DNA from: Stercorarius parasiticus
Lineage: Eukaryota; Chordata; Aves; Charadriiformes; Stercorariidae
NCBI GenBank assembly: GCA_013396915.1
Contig: VWZL01000114.1
Coordinates: 785,535-849,534, forward strand
Length of the DNA: 64,000 bases
Direction: 5' to 3'
Position 1 is the first letter of the stretch; every line of letters starts with the position of its first letter. Both the position numbers and the translations under genes were made by a program. Below the pieces are notes generated by a model. That model made no database searches, was not told the origin of the DNA, and worked only from the letters and a program-made list of their open reading frames with translations. Shown piece after piece: positions 49,401-61,900 of this stretch.

Positions 49401-50545
49401 TTTTATTCTTTCAAAGGGATATAGTTATTCTATGACTAGGAGCACCATTTCTCTCATTTAGGACTGGAAGAATGTGGTGGTTTGCCTGACAAAATGAATA
49501 TTTTTTTTTTTTAAATAGAGAAAGGTATTTTCTATTCTGAAATAGTAAATACTAGAGTTTGCTGGAGTGAAAACACAACGACCGTACCCCGCTTCCCTCC
49601 TCCTTAAAACAGCGGTAGCTTGCTTATGATAACGTATTTCAGGAATCTCATGAAACTGTAACAGACCTTACAATCTTTATAGCCCTTATAAGACTCTGTT
49701 CCTACACTGCAATAACACCTTCCTTGTTTTAGCCTTCTGACTGAATGAAAACGTGGACACTTAGGCATGTACTGGTTTGTATTGCCCAGCAGCAAAGTCT
49801 GGTTTTATGAATAAGGTTTTTCACAACTTAAAAACCTTGCAATTTGGGGTTTGCTTCCCTCCTCTCCAGCATCCTCACAGCCAGTCCTCTCAAACAATTT
49901 TGTGTAAAGACCTGACACACAGAATTTCTCTCCTCATCTTCTTTCTGTAAGTTTAACAGTGTTACTATGTGTAACGATCAAAAGCATTACTACTTTTTCA
50001 TCAATCACTGATTTTATGTTCAATAGTTTGCTCTAACAGATCTTTTAAAATATGCTATCATTTCTTCATTAGTAATATATATGATGCTATAATCAAATTC
50101 ATGTAATTGATTTATTATGTTATAACCTAGCAGAAAGTTTTGCAAGATGTTTGAGAAATACTATCCTGTGTGCTTTGTCATCTAACATTTTGACATGAGA
50201 AGATCCTTTTTTCCTTTATTTTCTTTTGCTTTTTTGACAAACATAATAGCTTATAGCTATTTCTCAATTAGGTTTTAGTTGTATTGGCTTTATTGTGTCA
50301 TTGTCAGGATTCATGTCTTTGAACCCGGAACTGTATCTGTAGGAGACAAGGTCCTGGACCACCTGCTTAGATTAGCAGATGGTTCACTGGAAAAGAATCT
50401 AAATAGTCATTATTTCTTCCTTTTTAGAGGGTCCTACCATTTTCCAGTGGTTATTGGTGTGTTATGGTTTTAAGTAGTTGCTGTCAGAGGGGACTAAATA
50501 AAAATGTACCTTGGTTTATGTGTGAAGAAGACATTCATCTTCAAA
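46412..50545. other. AT-rich non-coding stretch
   Basis: No gene or recognisable repeat. Short frames near 48864-49264 are not supported by any family resemblance. Confidence 0.5.
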
Positions 50546-51224
50546 CTGGAAAGCAGCTTTGCAGGAAAAGACCTGGAGGTCCCAGTGGATACCGAGTTGA
50601 GCATGAGCCAGCAAATTTTCCTTGCGCCAAAGAAGTCAACAGCACCCTTGTGGACATTAAATGGAGTGTTGCTAGCAGGTGGAGGGAGGGGATCCTTCTT
50701 CTCTGCTCAGCACTGGTGAGACACACCTGGAGTGCTGGGTCAGGTCTGGTCTTCCCAGAGAGACAGGGACATACTTGAGCCAGTGCAGAGAAGAACCACA
50801 AACATGGCTTAAGGGAGTGGAGCATCTGCATATGAGAACAGGCTGAGAGAGCTGTGACTGTTCAGCCTGGAGAAGAGAAGGCTCAGGGGGAACCTTATCA
50901 ATGTATATAAATACATGGTGGGATGTGGTAATGGAGATGCAGTTAGACACTTCTCAGAGGTAAATGGCATGATGCAATGGTCACAAACAGAAATGCAGGA
51001 AATTCCACTTGAACATAAGAAAAAACTTTTTTCTGTGAGAGTGATCAGACTCTGAAACAGGTTGCCCAGAGTATCTGTGGAGTTTCCATCCTTCAGGATA
51101 CTCAAAATACAGCTGGCCACAGCCCTGAACAACAAGCTCTAGATAACCCTGCTTTCAGAAGGGGGCTGGACTACACAATATTTGGAGGTCCTTTCCAATC
51201 TCAGATATTCTCTGATTCTGTGAA
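50546..51224 (+). mobile_element. Old CR1 LINE copy, ~680 bp
   Basis: Plus orientation. Landmarks are GGAAAAGACCTGGAGGTCCC (50563), CTGCTCAGCACTGGTGAGAC (50703), TTCAGCCTGGAGAAGAGAAG (50861), AACAGGTTGCCCAGAG (51057) and a decayed tail TCTGATTCTGTGA at 51211-51223. It covers the ORF2 C-terminus and 3' UTR. Numerous substitutions and small indels break every frame, making it one of the most diverged long copies in the window. The 5' limit is approximate. Confidence 0.92.
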
Positions 51225-54200
51225 TGGTTTCCAGGGCTTTATTAATTCTGTAGTTTTAATGATGGAAGAATTTCACCCTTGAAGTCAATTAGCATGATGC
51301 TTTGTGGTAAAAGTAAGTGCCTCATATGATTTCTTTACCATCTTACTACTTTCTACAATGCACTTACATTCTGTATGGGTTGACACTGTAACTATAATGT
51401 ATTTATCATGCCCATGGATTGTTCTATGGATGCCTCTAATATTTAAAAATATTTTACTGTTATTTTTTTAAATGCTTCACTAGCTGCCATTATTTCAGAG
51501 ACAGACTTCTATGTATCTTAGGATATATAATTCATTTGGCTCCTTAGCTGTTTTGACTTACCAATTTTGCCTTTTTCGTCATTGCAAAAAAAAAGGGTGT
51601 TAAAAGACAGAGAGCTCTAGACATCCTTAAGAGGTGCTGTCTCTGTATGTCCTTGATAAAAAGCCACTTCTCTTTGCATATATGACCAAATAGTTAACCT
51701 GTGAGGTGTTTTCTTCGGTTATGATCCTCTTTTAATGAACAGTAGCTCAAAATCTGGGTCTGCAAAGGATTCTTGTGAGATCTCACAGAGCAATAGACCA
51801 CAACAACTTGAAGACTCTGAGATACACACCTAGGACCTCACAGTAATGTCAGAAAAAGCTTTTTTCTCTTCTGTCTATACATTCTATGTCTATACGTTCA
51901 CCTTCCCACTTTAAGTGTTCAGTTTAGTAAATGTACTAAAAAAGCCCTCAAAGTGGGAGTATCCTCCCTTGTATGTGCAACACATTTCTAGAGTCCTCTT
52001 TTGCGTTATGTGCAATGAAGTAGCTCTTTCTAAACTCCTTGCTTTTATATCTACTCCTAAAGATTTCATACAAATGTAGAAGTTCTTACTTGTCCATTTC
52101 CCAGTGAGATCTCCGAGTAAAAATAAAGTTTGTGGTGGCTTGCAGCTCTTTGTGTTCTCATTTATTAGCAGTGCTATGCTTGCTTAATGAATGTAACATA
52201 CCTTTGATTTCGCACTCTTGTGTCACAACTAAACCAACCTCCCCTTCCTCAGGAATTTACTGTCCACTTCTAATCTCTCATTTTCTTTTTGTCATGTCTT
52301 GGGTGATTCAGGAAGCCAAAATGAGATCAAGGGTACATTGGGATATATAAGACATCAGACAAGAATTGTTTCCACAAGTTGAAGAATCTGAGACAATGTA
52401 TATACCATATGGCAGATCCTACTTACATGCAAGAAATGAACAACTGGAAAAAAATAAAAGGGTGGCTAAAATGAAAGAAAGTGTCGGTCCTTGGAATAAC
52501 AACTTGTTATGCATAATGTATTCCAGTAAGGAAAAAGTGCAACGGGGGCATCCTTATTGTAGATAGAAAGGAATTGACCACGTAACCTCTGATGGAAAGA
52601 TTTTCTCTGGCCACTTTCCAGGATGAGCCTGGAAGGACTGAATAGTTTTTATTTTACCTAATATAATGCCACTTCACAACGGTGACATATAATCTACTTC
52701 TTAAGGTCTGATTCATTTTCCTTTTCATTGCAGTGAACTTTGCATATGCATTTGCAGATCTGAAAGGAGTATGCAACATATTAATATCCTGATTGTCTTG
52801 CTATTCATGACTTTGTAAGGTAAAAGTCAAAGCTGAATTAAAACCCTGTTGCTGGAAACCTTAAACCTACACCAAAGCCTTGAAGATAATAAAATCTCCC
52901 ATTTAAGAAGAGGACAATGAAGCATATTAATATAGTCTGATTGCGGAAAAGAAAAATATCATTAAAATGTTTAAACACACGCATAGTCTACAAATAAATT
53001 ACAGTGATTTTTTTTTTTTAAAACCAACCTCAGGATCTAGATTCTAGACTTTTGAAAGCTGGAAAATTAAAAAAAAATATAGCTTTTGGATTTGCTTATT
53101 TCTATACTTTTCCATCCCTTTTGGCACATCAATATAAATCATGATTTTAGCACACATTTTTTGTTATGGCTGTATGTAGTATCTATTTTTTTCTTAGTTA
53201 TTTTAAAGTATATGCTGTTAATGTGAGATGACTAAATGATTTAATACACATCCCATAGACAAATATAGTGAAGTTTAGTAGTATTTGTAGCCATAACCTG
53301 AATCACTGTTTTTCGCAAATTAAATTTTGGTAAGTAAAATAATTTTTTTAAAAAGTAAATTAAATGATGTTTTTGTATTTCTGTTGAGGTGAATATGTCA
53401 TTATCATATGCAATATAGAGTTTTTTTGCAAACACATATTCAGTGTATTACATTGCTTGGTTGGTTTTGGGTGTTTTTCATTTTCTATGAAAAGTCAAAA
53501 TTATCTGTGAAAAATTCTATCTGCATTTAAGTGAAAAAACCAATTAGCAGAAAACATTGCTTTCTTCAATATTTTCCACTGAGCTAGTAAAACTGAGTCA
53601 TCTAAATGGCATTCTTAGAGTCACAGTTTCATTAAGATTTTGATAAAAAATTGTATTTCATCTTAAACAGGGGTAGTATCTGGGTTATTCTGGTGACGAA
53701 TGCAAGTTCTGACTCACATAATGGTATAGTACTTAGCCGTGCTAGATTTTCTGGTTTCCTTATGCTGTGTTTACTTTCTTGTTTCAGTCTTGTGTCTCCC
53801 AGTCATTCCTATTTCATTGCTTCAGACATATCAGTAGAGGTACTCCAGTTACTTTTGTTTCCTGTTGATCTTAATAGTATGTTGTTGAAAGACTGTGAAG
53901 AATGATTTTTAGACATGCAGATTTGGACACTGTAAATAATGTATGTTCTAACTTGTTTGTGAGTTCTGTCCTAGCACTATATCTTTGCTAAACATAATTG
54001 GTTCTGAATTCCATATTTTTTTTATGACAGAGCACAAAGAAACCTGAAAGAATTTAAGTGATATTTCTTTGTAAACATTCCAAACTTGGACAAGTATTGA
54101 TTTAACTGCAACTGAATCATAACTTGGAACAAGCAGCAGGAATACAGGAAATAATTGAAGGATGTTGAAGATTTTTCTGACTTTCAGCTAATTGCAGCTG

Positions 54201-57200
54201 TTTTGAAATTACAGGAGACATCCAGAACTTTTAATGAGTTTCTATATTAAGGTTAACACTTTGACTTAATGTTGGAATGAAAAGGCAAATGACTGCAAAT
54301 AATGGTGAATGTGTAATAAGTCATTGTTCTCCCTAACAAGCAAGAAGCATATGATCACTCCATGAAATTTTCAAGAGATCTTCAGATGCCATATGCGTTG
54401 CAGTAATTCAGACACATGGACAATACCGAGACAAGAGCTGCATTTATAACTAGCTATTTCATCAGAAACTAAAACAAGCAAATACATTTATATGTGGTTT
54501 TCAAACAGAGTTAGTGGACATTGCGCACTTAATTCAAGGTAGTACTTCTCTCATCTGAAGTGAAACACCTATTTTCCTTGACAGACTTCTATACAGACAT
54601 AGTGTGAAAAGATTATGTTTAGATATTCCGGAAATCTATTGACAAGAATTATTGACCCAAGCTGAAAATGGTTTGGTATGTGCTGAGACTGATGAACCCA
54701 TGGGTGGTTTTTAACTCTTCAGAGAATTTATATGGATATAGCTAAGAAATACCCTTTTTTTTAGGCTGCTTTCGATTAGCACAAGCAGGATTGATTTATC
54801 TGTTATTGCTACATGACAGTGACATCTGTTCATGTAAGAATGAAAGCACGAGTCACATTAATCCTATGGGTTGTTTTAACATTGCTTTCTGTGATTGACA
54901 TCCACGTAATAAACAGGTTTTTCACATTCAGAAGGCATTAGAATCCCACTAGAAAAATACACTGAAGATGTTAACACAACTCATGTCTTCAGTGAAGGTA
55001 AATCCTTGGCATAAAACAAAGTAAGTCTGAACAGTTTGGAACCTACTGATCATGAAATCGAAGCAGGAACAATAAACATTTCTGGAACCAAATGTAAGAT
55101 GTCATAGACACTAAATAATCCTAAATTACAACTAAACTCTGAGAAAAGCCAAAGGGAAATATTTTCCTCACTGTGGACCCAATCCAATAACAAATCAATA
55201 ACATTTGCTATTCACAGTTGCAACAATAAAATTTCTGTTGTAATGGAAATGCTATCTTTTTTTCTTTCCTCTTTTAATAATGACTGGTAATCCTTAAATT
55301 ACAGTACTTTCCCATACTTCTTTCTGGAAATCACCCTCATTATCTTATCTTTAGATCTTCCAGGTTCTTCAAGACGTTCCATTAAATAAATGAGAAAAAG
55401 CATGCAATTCTTCTTTCCTTCTTCTGGGAAATGCATAGATGTGGTCCTCAAATTTATACAATTTGCCAGAGCCTTTTAAAAATGTCAGAATACTATGCAG
55501 GAGGTACTAACAAACTTCTGTTCTATGCTAGACATATTTGATACAAACCTATGCCCAAACCTAGTTAATGATAAGCACTATGAATTATTAAATTATTTAG
55601 GAATACATAATGATAGCAAGTTCAATGGAATTATTTTGCGTAATTTTATGTTCTGTAACATTTTTTCAGACTTTATTTATCTAAATTAATTGATAGATGT
55701 CACCTGTCTCTGATTCAAACAAAATGATATTGTGTGCTGAAAAAAGATACTCAGTATGTAGGATTTGTCTGATCCTGACACAGCTTTCTATGCAAACTCC
55801 CGCTTAAGTTTAAATTTACAAGATTTCTCACAAATATACTTTAGCAGCTTTTGTGAAGACAACCAGAACCATGCACTGAAATATATTTTCAATAAAACTG
55901 CAAATATTTTTTTAGCATATTTCAGCTTATTTTCAAGATATTTATCAATAAATTCAATGATTCAGCATATCCTGATAAGAGAAAAAAATCATTTAAGCGG
56001 TTGCCTAATTCCTGATTGATTTAATGGCAGGTATTTAATGAATGAGCAACACATCAGATGAATTTATGACCTTTGAGAGGTAAAAGATAACAATATCTGA
56101 AGATTAATTATAAAGATATAAAAAGGTACAACCCTTGGTTTTATTGAGCAAAGTAACAGTGTTAAAAAAATTGAATTTCAAATAAAATAAAATGCTGAGT
56201 GTAAACTGTAATTTTAAAGTCTAAGCTCTGTAGCACATAACATAATATTTTTAATTTAGCATGCCATTCTGCTTTTGATACATATCTATAGATTTAGGGT
56301 TCTCAATCATGAACTCTTTTAACTGTTTTGAAAATGACATCATCTCACATGAACTGATGTGCAATACTATATTAGCAAGAATACGCTTCTAGTAAAATCC
56401 CTGCTTAAACTTGAAATTAAAAATAAAAGCAGATACACCATGAGACTATTTGCATCATTTAAGTATCTGTAAGCATTTAAATTGTCTTCTCATTTTCTTT
56501 TCTGTTTGTTTGTACTCTAGCGTGCTGCTGAAAATGTATTTGTCTTACATATATTTTTTACTTACATAAAATAACAGCATACACTATATTTTAAAATATT
56601 CATAGAGCTTTAGCTAAAGTAGTCATCTTTACAAATGTATATCTAGAACTTAAGCTTAAATTAGTGGAGCTACCTTGATTTACACCAGCTGTAGATCTGC
56701 TTCAGAAAATACTTTATGAAGGTACATTTTAAATAGGTGACTTTTCTATCAGGGGATTTTAATAAGAACTGATGTATGCAGCAACAAAAGCTTAGTGAGT
56801 AGAAGTTTGTATACTTCCCTACATCATATTTCATTTCTATGATCCCATATTCCTTGTATTATGTTAGTTTTACTGTAACTTCTCTGAAATTTTTCATCTT
56901 CTGAAAAAAAAAAGAAAAGAAAATATCAAGTTGTTAGAAAACTGAGAACCAGTGGGATAAACAAGAGTGGTTTCTGGGTCTATTGCTGTTTCTCTCTCAG
57001 GTGAAGCATTTTTTTCAGAATCAGAATTGTGCAATGTTAGTTCTGAACTGTTTGCAGAAGGTTAAGCATGTAACAAATGTGACAAGTGGCCTCAGAAGAA
57101 GAAAACAGTGGGAAAATACATGTATCCAGAGTAGCACATAAAGGTGTTCTGCTTAACTCCAGTGGAGACTTCAGTTGAGTGCAATTTTCTTGTACTGGAA

Positions 57201-58690
57201 ATAAAGCAGAAAAAGGGAGCAAGGAAGTTGATAGATTCTCACTTGTCCCTTAGCACAAGGCAACTGGTGCTGTGGAGGTCAGGGCTAAGGTTTCTAATGC
57301 AATTTGAGAACTATCAAAGATGTAGTAAGATATCCTTCTATTTCAGTGCTGGCTTGGCTTGATATGGCTAAGAGTTTTATTTGTTTGGTAGAGAGAAAGT
57401 AAAGAGTAAAACTTCTGTTCCTGTCTTTAAGCTCAGATTCATACATATCATTTGATGTGGTTTAAAAATAGCCAGCAGCTGCAGCCCACAGTCACAGCTA
57501 TGGCTTTTCTATTTAGCAGTTAGTCACTAAAATATACTTTTAGAATTATTCTGTAACTTGGAGTTTACAATAATTTTACAGTTGACAATCCTGTAATTCT
57601 GTTCTGTCAACTTGTCCTTTTTAGCTTCTCAATATGCTGCTAAATATAAAAAAAAATAAACCAGGTAGCACACCTCAAGGTTTCCGTGAAGTTCATATTC
57701 AAATTATCAGAAGATACTCCAAACTGCTAAGTAATGATGTCATGTAGAGAATCAGGCAGCAATCCTGATGTTTCTGACCAGTCAGTACAAGAATGAAAGC
57801 AAACTCATGCATCCATGCATGTCAACAAAGTGGCACAAATAATACTCATCCAACCTGTATCTTCTGTGATTTCTTTATTTATAATTAATATGGATTTTAA
57901 TAAAAATTCTTCAAGTTATAGTAAGTTCAGATGGACTTAATTGCTGTAGTACTAATTGAAAGCTCTGTAGCAGCTACACAGCAGAAATATTGTATGTGTA
58001 CAGGGAAGATTTGAAATACTTTCAACATGACAGATTGCTTTCTTCTGCATTAGATGCCTAAACTACATTGTTTTAAATGGAAATTTGCTTTTGCTTTCTT
58101 TCATTTTATGGCCAGCATTTGATCACCAAAAAAAACCAAGCAACCAACCCAAGAGTTTAGCTCTCCAACTAACTTTTGATTCTAGAAATTACTTGGGTTC
58201 CTGGTGTAGAAACGGTAAGCAATTAATCTCATGAGATATTAGTGCATGTGCAGCGTAACATAAAAAGATATGACTATAGAACTTAATCAAGCTGTCAAGA
58301 AATAAGTGTTTTCCTTGCAAAAGTTTTGTCTAACAGGATAAAATCAGAGGAATCTGATTCGTAAAGATATTGTATTTAACCACGCTAATGAGAGCTCGTA
58401 ATTCATTGCTTGCCCTCTCTCTACTGTTTCATAAAGTTAAAAAATCTATAAAAATGGACTGTTTCTTGCTTTAGTAGACTGAGCTCTGAGTACCTCTTTT
58501 ATTCTCTTTGAAGAGTGGGATGAGGAACCACATCATTGGTTTCAACACTGCTGGTGTCAATGTTAAAAAAAAAAGGAGTTACACCATAACAAATCCAGGT
58601 TAGCTTTGCCCAGTCTTTAATAAAAAACCCAAACCAGCAATAAACTGATAAAAGAAGTTGAAAGGAAGCCCACCTCAAGTGTACATACAT
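51225..58690. other. About 7.5 kb of AT-rich DNA without a supported feature
   Basis: I see no repeats of known class, RNA genes or exons. Open frames are under 90 codons and of AT-driven composition. Confidence 0.5.
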
Positions 58691-58972
58691 AAACACACTC
58701 TGTTCCAGCTTAGCCAAGACAGTCTCCTTATGTGTCTTCTTATCTTCCTGGGTACAGGGATGAACTCTTTGTACACGTGAATGATGCCATCCTGAAACAC
58801 CCGCCAGCCTTCCTGAATTCCTTTACTAGCATCTAGTCTGATCCTGACCCACAAGCTCTCACCCAGGCTCTCACACACCCTACACAAGAGCTCACTATGT
58901 TCGAGCTGCTCCCTCACATAGAGGGAACATCCCTACTTGTCTTCCGTGCCCATCTTTCCTAAGAGCCTTAAG
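58691..58972 (-). mobile_element. Orphan CR1 fragment from the endonuclease part of ORF2
   Basis: On the minus strand 58972-58840 reads LYVREQLEHSELL and GESLWVRI after an RKDG stretch, which I recognise as part of the apurinic-endonuclease domain of CR1 ORF2. The frame then passes directly to GWRVFQDGIIHVYKEFIP and a KIRRHIRRLSWLSWNR stretch, which resembles the linker between endonuclease and reverse transcriptase, so most of the endonuclease (and its catalytic residues) is missing. An in-frame stop precedes the LYV segment. No 3' tail is attached. The region is visibly less AT-rich than its flanks. Identification rests on recall of the family, without a search. Confidence 0.65.
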
Positions 58973-61900
58973 GTGGTCAGGCACTTGGATTAGATGATCA
59001 TTGTCTATTCTGTCTCTTTCCCAGGCTAAGTGTATTTAGGCACATATACTTGAGTGGGGACCCTTTCAACCTCTTCCGTAGTTTTATTGTTTCTACAGTT
59101 CATTCACAACTTGGATGAGTAAAGAAATGAAGTACCTTAAAGGGTACACCATCACCTCCACTGATAATATTTTGAAGAATTATTTTTACAGGTCTCAGGT
59201 TACAAATATATTAATTGTTTCAGACAGAATAAAAGACTCATCCTTCATTATATTGTGCCAAACCAAAATTTTGTTGCAGCATTTAGTAGTCATATAACAC
59301 TCTGCATATATAAAATATCTAAATATGCAGGGAGGTCAGAAAGAGCTATCAATTTATTATGCTGGACACTGAAGTACAGGGGGCAATGCTTTGCTGAAAA
59401 TACTCATTTAGGCGAATCGATGAAATAAGCAAGAAATCCAATTCAGATCTTATTGTTCTCTGAGGTACAGCTGTTCCATGCACTGTGTTGTCATCTTTCA
59501 AAAATATCAACACAAAATAACAGTCTTTTTTTTTCCTGATGTGAAGTGGATGGATATAGAAAATAGTCTAACACAGTAATTCTTTAAAATTTTAATTCCA
59601 AAAAGCGTATTTCTTTTTCTTTTACCCTTATATGTACCCTTTATGTAAAGAAAAAGTGGAAAGGTGGGAAAAGATGGTAAGTTATATTTTCTGAATGCAA
59701 TTTTCTCCATCTGTGCTCCCTCAAGGACATTAGTAATTTATCTACTCATTTACCTTTAGTTAGAAAGTATTATGCAATTTTATCTGAAAACACATGAAAA
59801 GATCAATTACAAGACTATGAATTCTACGTGGTCAAATGATTTATTGCTTGATCATCCAGCAGGACCTAATAATAGCTGTAATAAGGAAGAATTTGAAATA
59901 AGTAAGATATTAAATTGTTTTACCATATGCTCATAATCATCGTCTTCTTGCTAAGGGTCATAATATGGCTACCCTTAAAAGAATGAGACAAGCAGCATAG
60001 ATGTCTCTGTTAATTGGTGTTCTGTAAGTAGAGAGCAATTGGCACAAAATATGTTGAAATTTGTATTATAGCTAGCTAAGGCATTATAATGCTTGAGTTT
60101 CCTGGGTGATAAAATACTTTTTAAAGAAGCAACAATGAACAGATGGCAAAAGAAGAAAATAAAGTAAAGGTAAAAAGTAACGTGAATAGAAATCAACAAG
60201 CAAGTGACGACAAAGAAATGAAGAAAAAAAAGCATCTTAATGCAGATTAAGACTAAAAATAATGATTTTTATTAGTAATCATTTAAAAAAGTTTTCAACC
60301 TGACCTTCTTGTGCTGTTATCTGATATTCCCCTTCTTGCTGTAGTTTTCTGGGAGGTTTGCGTCACTGTGAAAGACAGAGCAGAAGAACCAGAGTGGATC
60401 CAAATACAAGGCAGCACAGCACTGCCCAGCAGTCTTTCTGGGATGACTGCTGAATAAAATGGCTAGCAAAAGGCAAATATTCTGCTGTTCAGTGATTTTT
60501 ATCTTTGGAAAAGAAGAGTTTGGACATTCTTCGTAAAAAACGATTCATTCGAAGAACCGCTATCTACCAAATTTCGGTTAATAATTTTTGTTAAAAAATG
60601 CTAATAATCGTACAGTTCCTACCAGTATGATGACATTTCTCTAGTCTTTAAAACGTTAAAATAACCAATGAGAAATCTACCTTTATGACAGAGATCTTCA
60701 TATTATACAATATACTATATTCAAATGCACACTCTTTGAATCAGCTAGAGTTGATATCAAAAGATGCTATAGAAAGAAATAATCACACAAAAATTAGGCA
60801 ATACTCACCTACATTTATATACATACACATTCAGTCAAAGTGTCTTCTGGATGACACTGGATGAGTGGCTCTTACATATTTATTACAGCTGAAGTCATCG
60901 GGCAAGCTGATACCATCTGGAGTAGCAAATAAGAGTGTGTTCATCTAAATAAACATTAATGCTACCTACACACCTGAAAGCACAGTAGGTATCAACCACA
61001 GTGGAAAAGGACATGACCCATAACCTTTCTTCTCCTGCCAATGGCAATATTAATGCAGAAAACAAAACCATACTGTCTATAATCAGCAGCAGATTTTCTT
61101 AGCTGTTGATGTGATAACTGTTCTATTTTATTTTTTTTTTTACTGAAGGAAAATATACATTCAAATATTATGGATCAACTGCCAGATTTCTGTACCATTT
61201 TTGTTTCATTTTCTCTTTTTTTTACTCCCTTGTATAATGAAACATGCAATAATCATCAAATCTTTTATTTATATGGCAATTTTCATTATAGATATTGATA
61301 TAGATTGTCAGTGAAAGGCTTGGGGTCAATCAGGCTGAATAGATACATCATCCTCTGTGATGCAAGGGAGTAGCAAAATTATAGGCGTAAAAAGTGTAAG
61401 AATTAAAAATTAGTTCAAGAAACCAACAGCAATTTTTTCCTTTCAGGTGCCATGAGCTTCTGTGACAGCCTTGAAAAATCAAATAACTTTTATTTTCTCT
61501 TGCGTTTTGCAGCCTTATCTCAAAATCCCTACAGTTCTCATATCAGGTCCTTATTGACCATACATTAACAACATTGAAGGATGAGGGGCTGAGTCAGCCA
61601 TATACTTGTCAATTCAGTTTTTTAACATTTATTTTTTGAAACTGTCTTGTTTATTTTTCTCCTGTGATTTTATATTTTAGCACACCCTCAGTTCTACAAT
61701 ATAAAGTCCATAAATCTCAGAGTATGGGTGCTAGAAATATACCAGGTTAGGAAAAAAAAATCTATGCACCTAGTACAAAATAGACCATGAGATAAATACT
61801 GGATACTTCCAGTGGAAGTGTGGAATTGAAGTCAGCATCATATATGTTATCTGCCATAAAGATTAACTCACTCTCTCTTCCTTTCCAAGACAGATTAGAA

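Noticed and set aside
49474..49620. Possible LTR start (TGTGGTGGTTTGCC) followed by a T run
   Set aside because: Resembles the opening of some avian LTRs for about a dozen bases only; no end, target duplication or further similarity.
58499..58717. Frame adjoining the CR1 endonuclease fragment
   Set aside because: It overlaps the end of that fragment in another frame and its hydrophobic composition matches no known domain.
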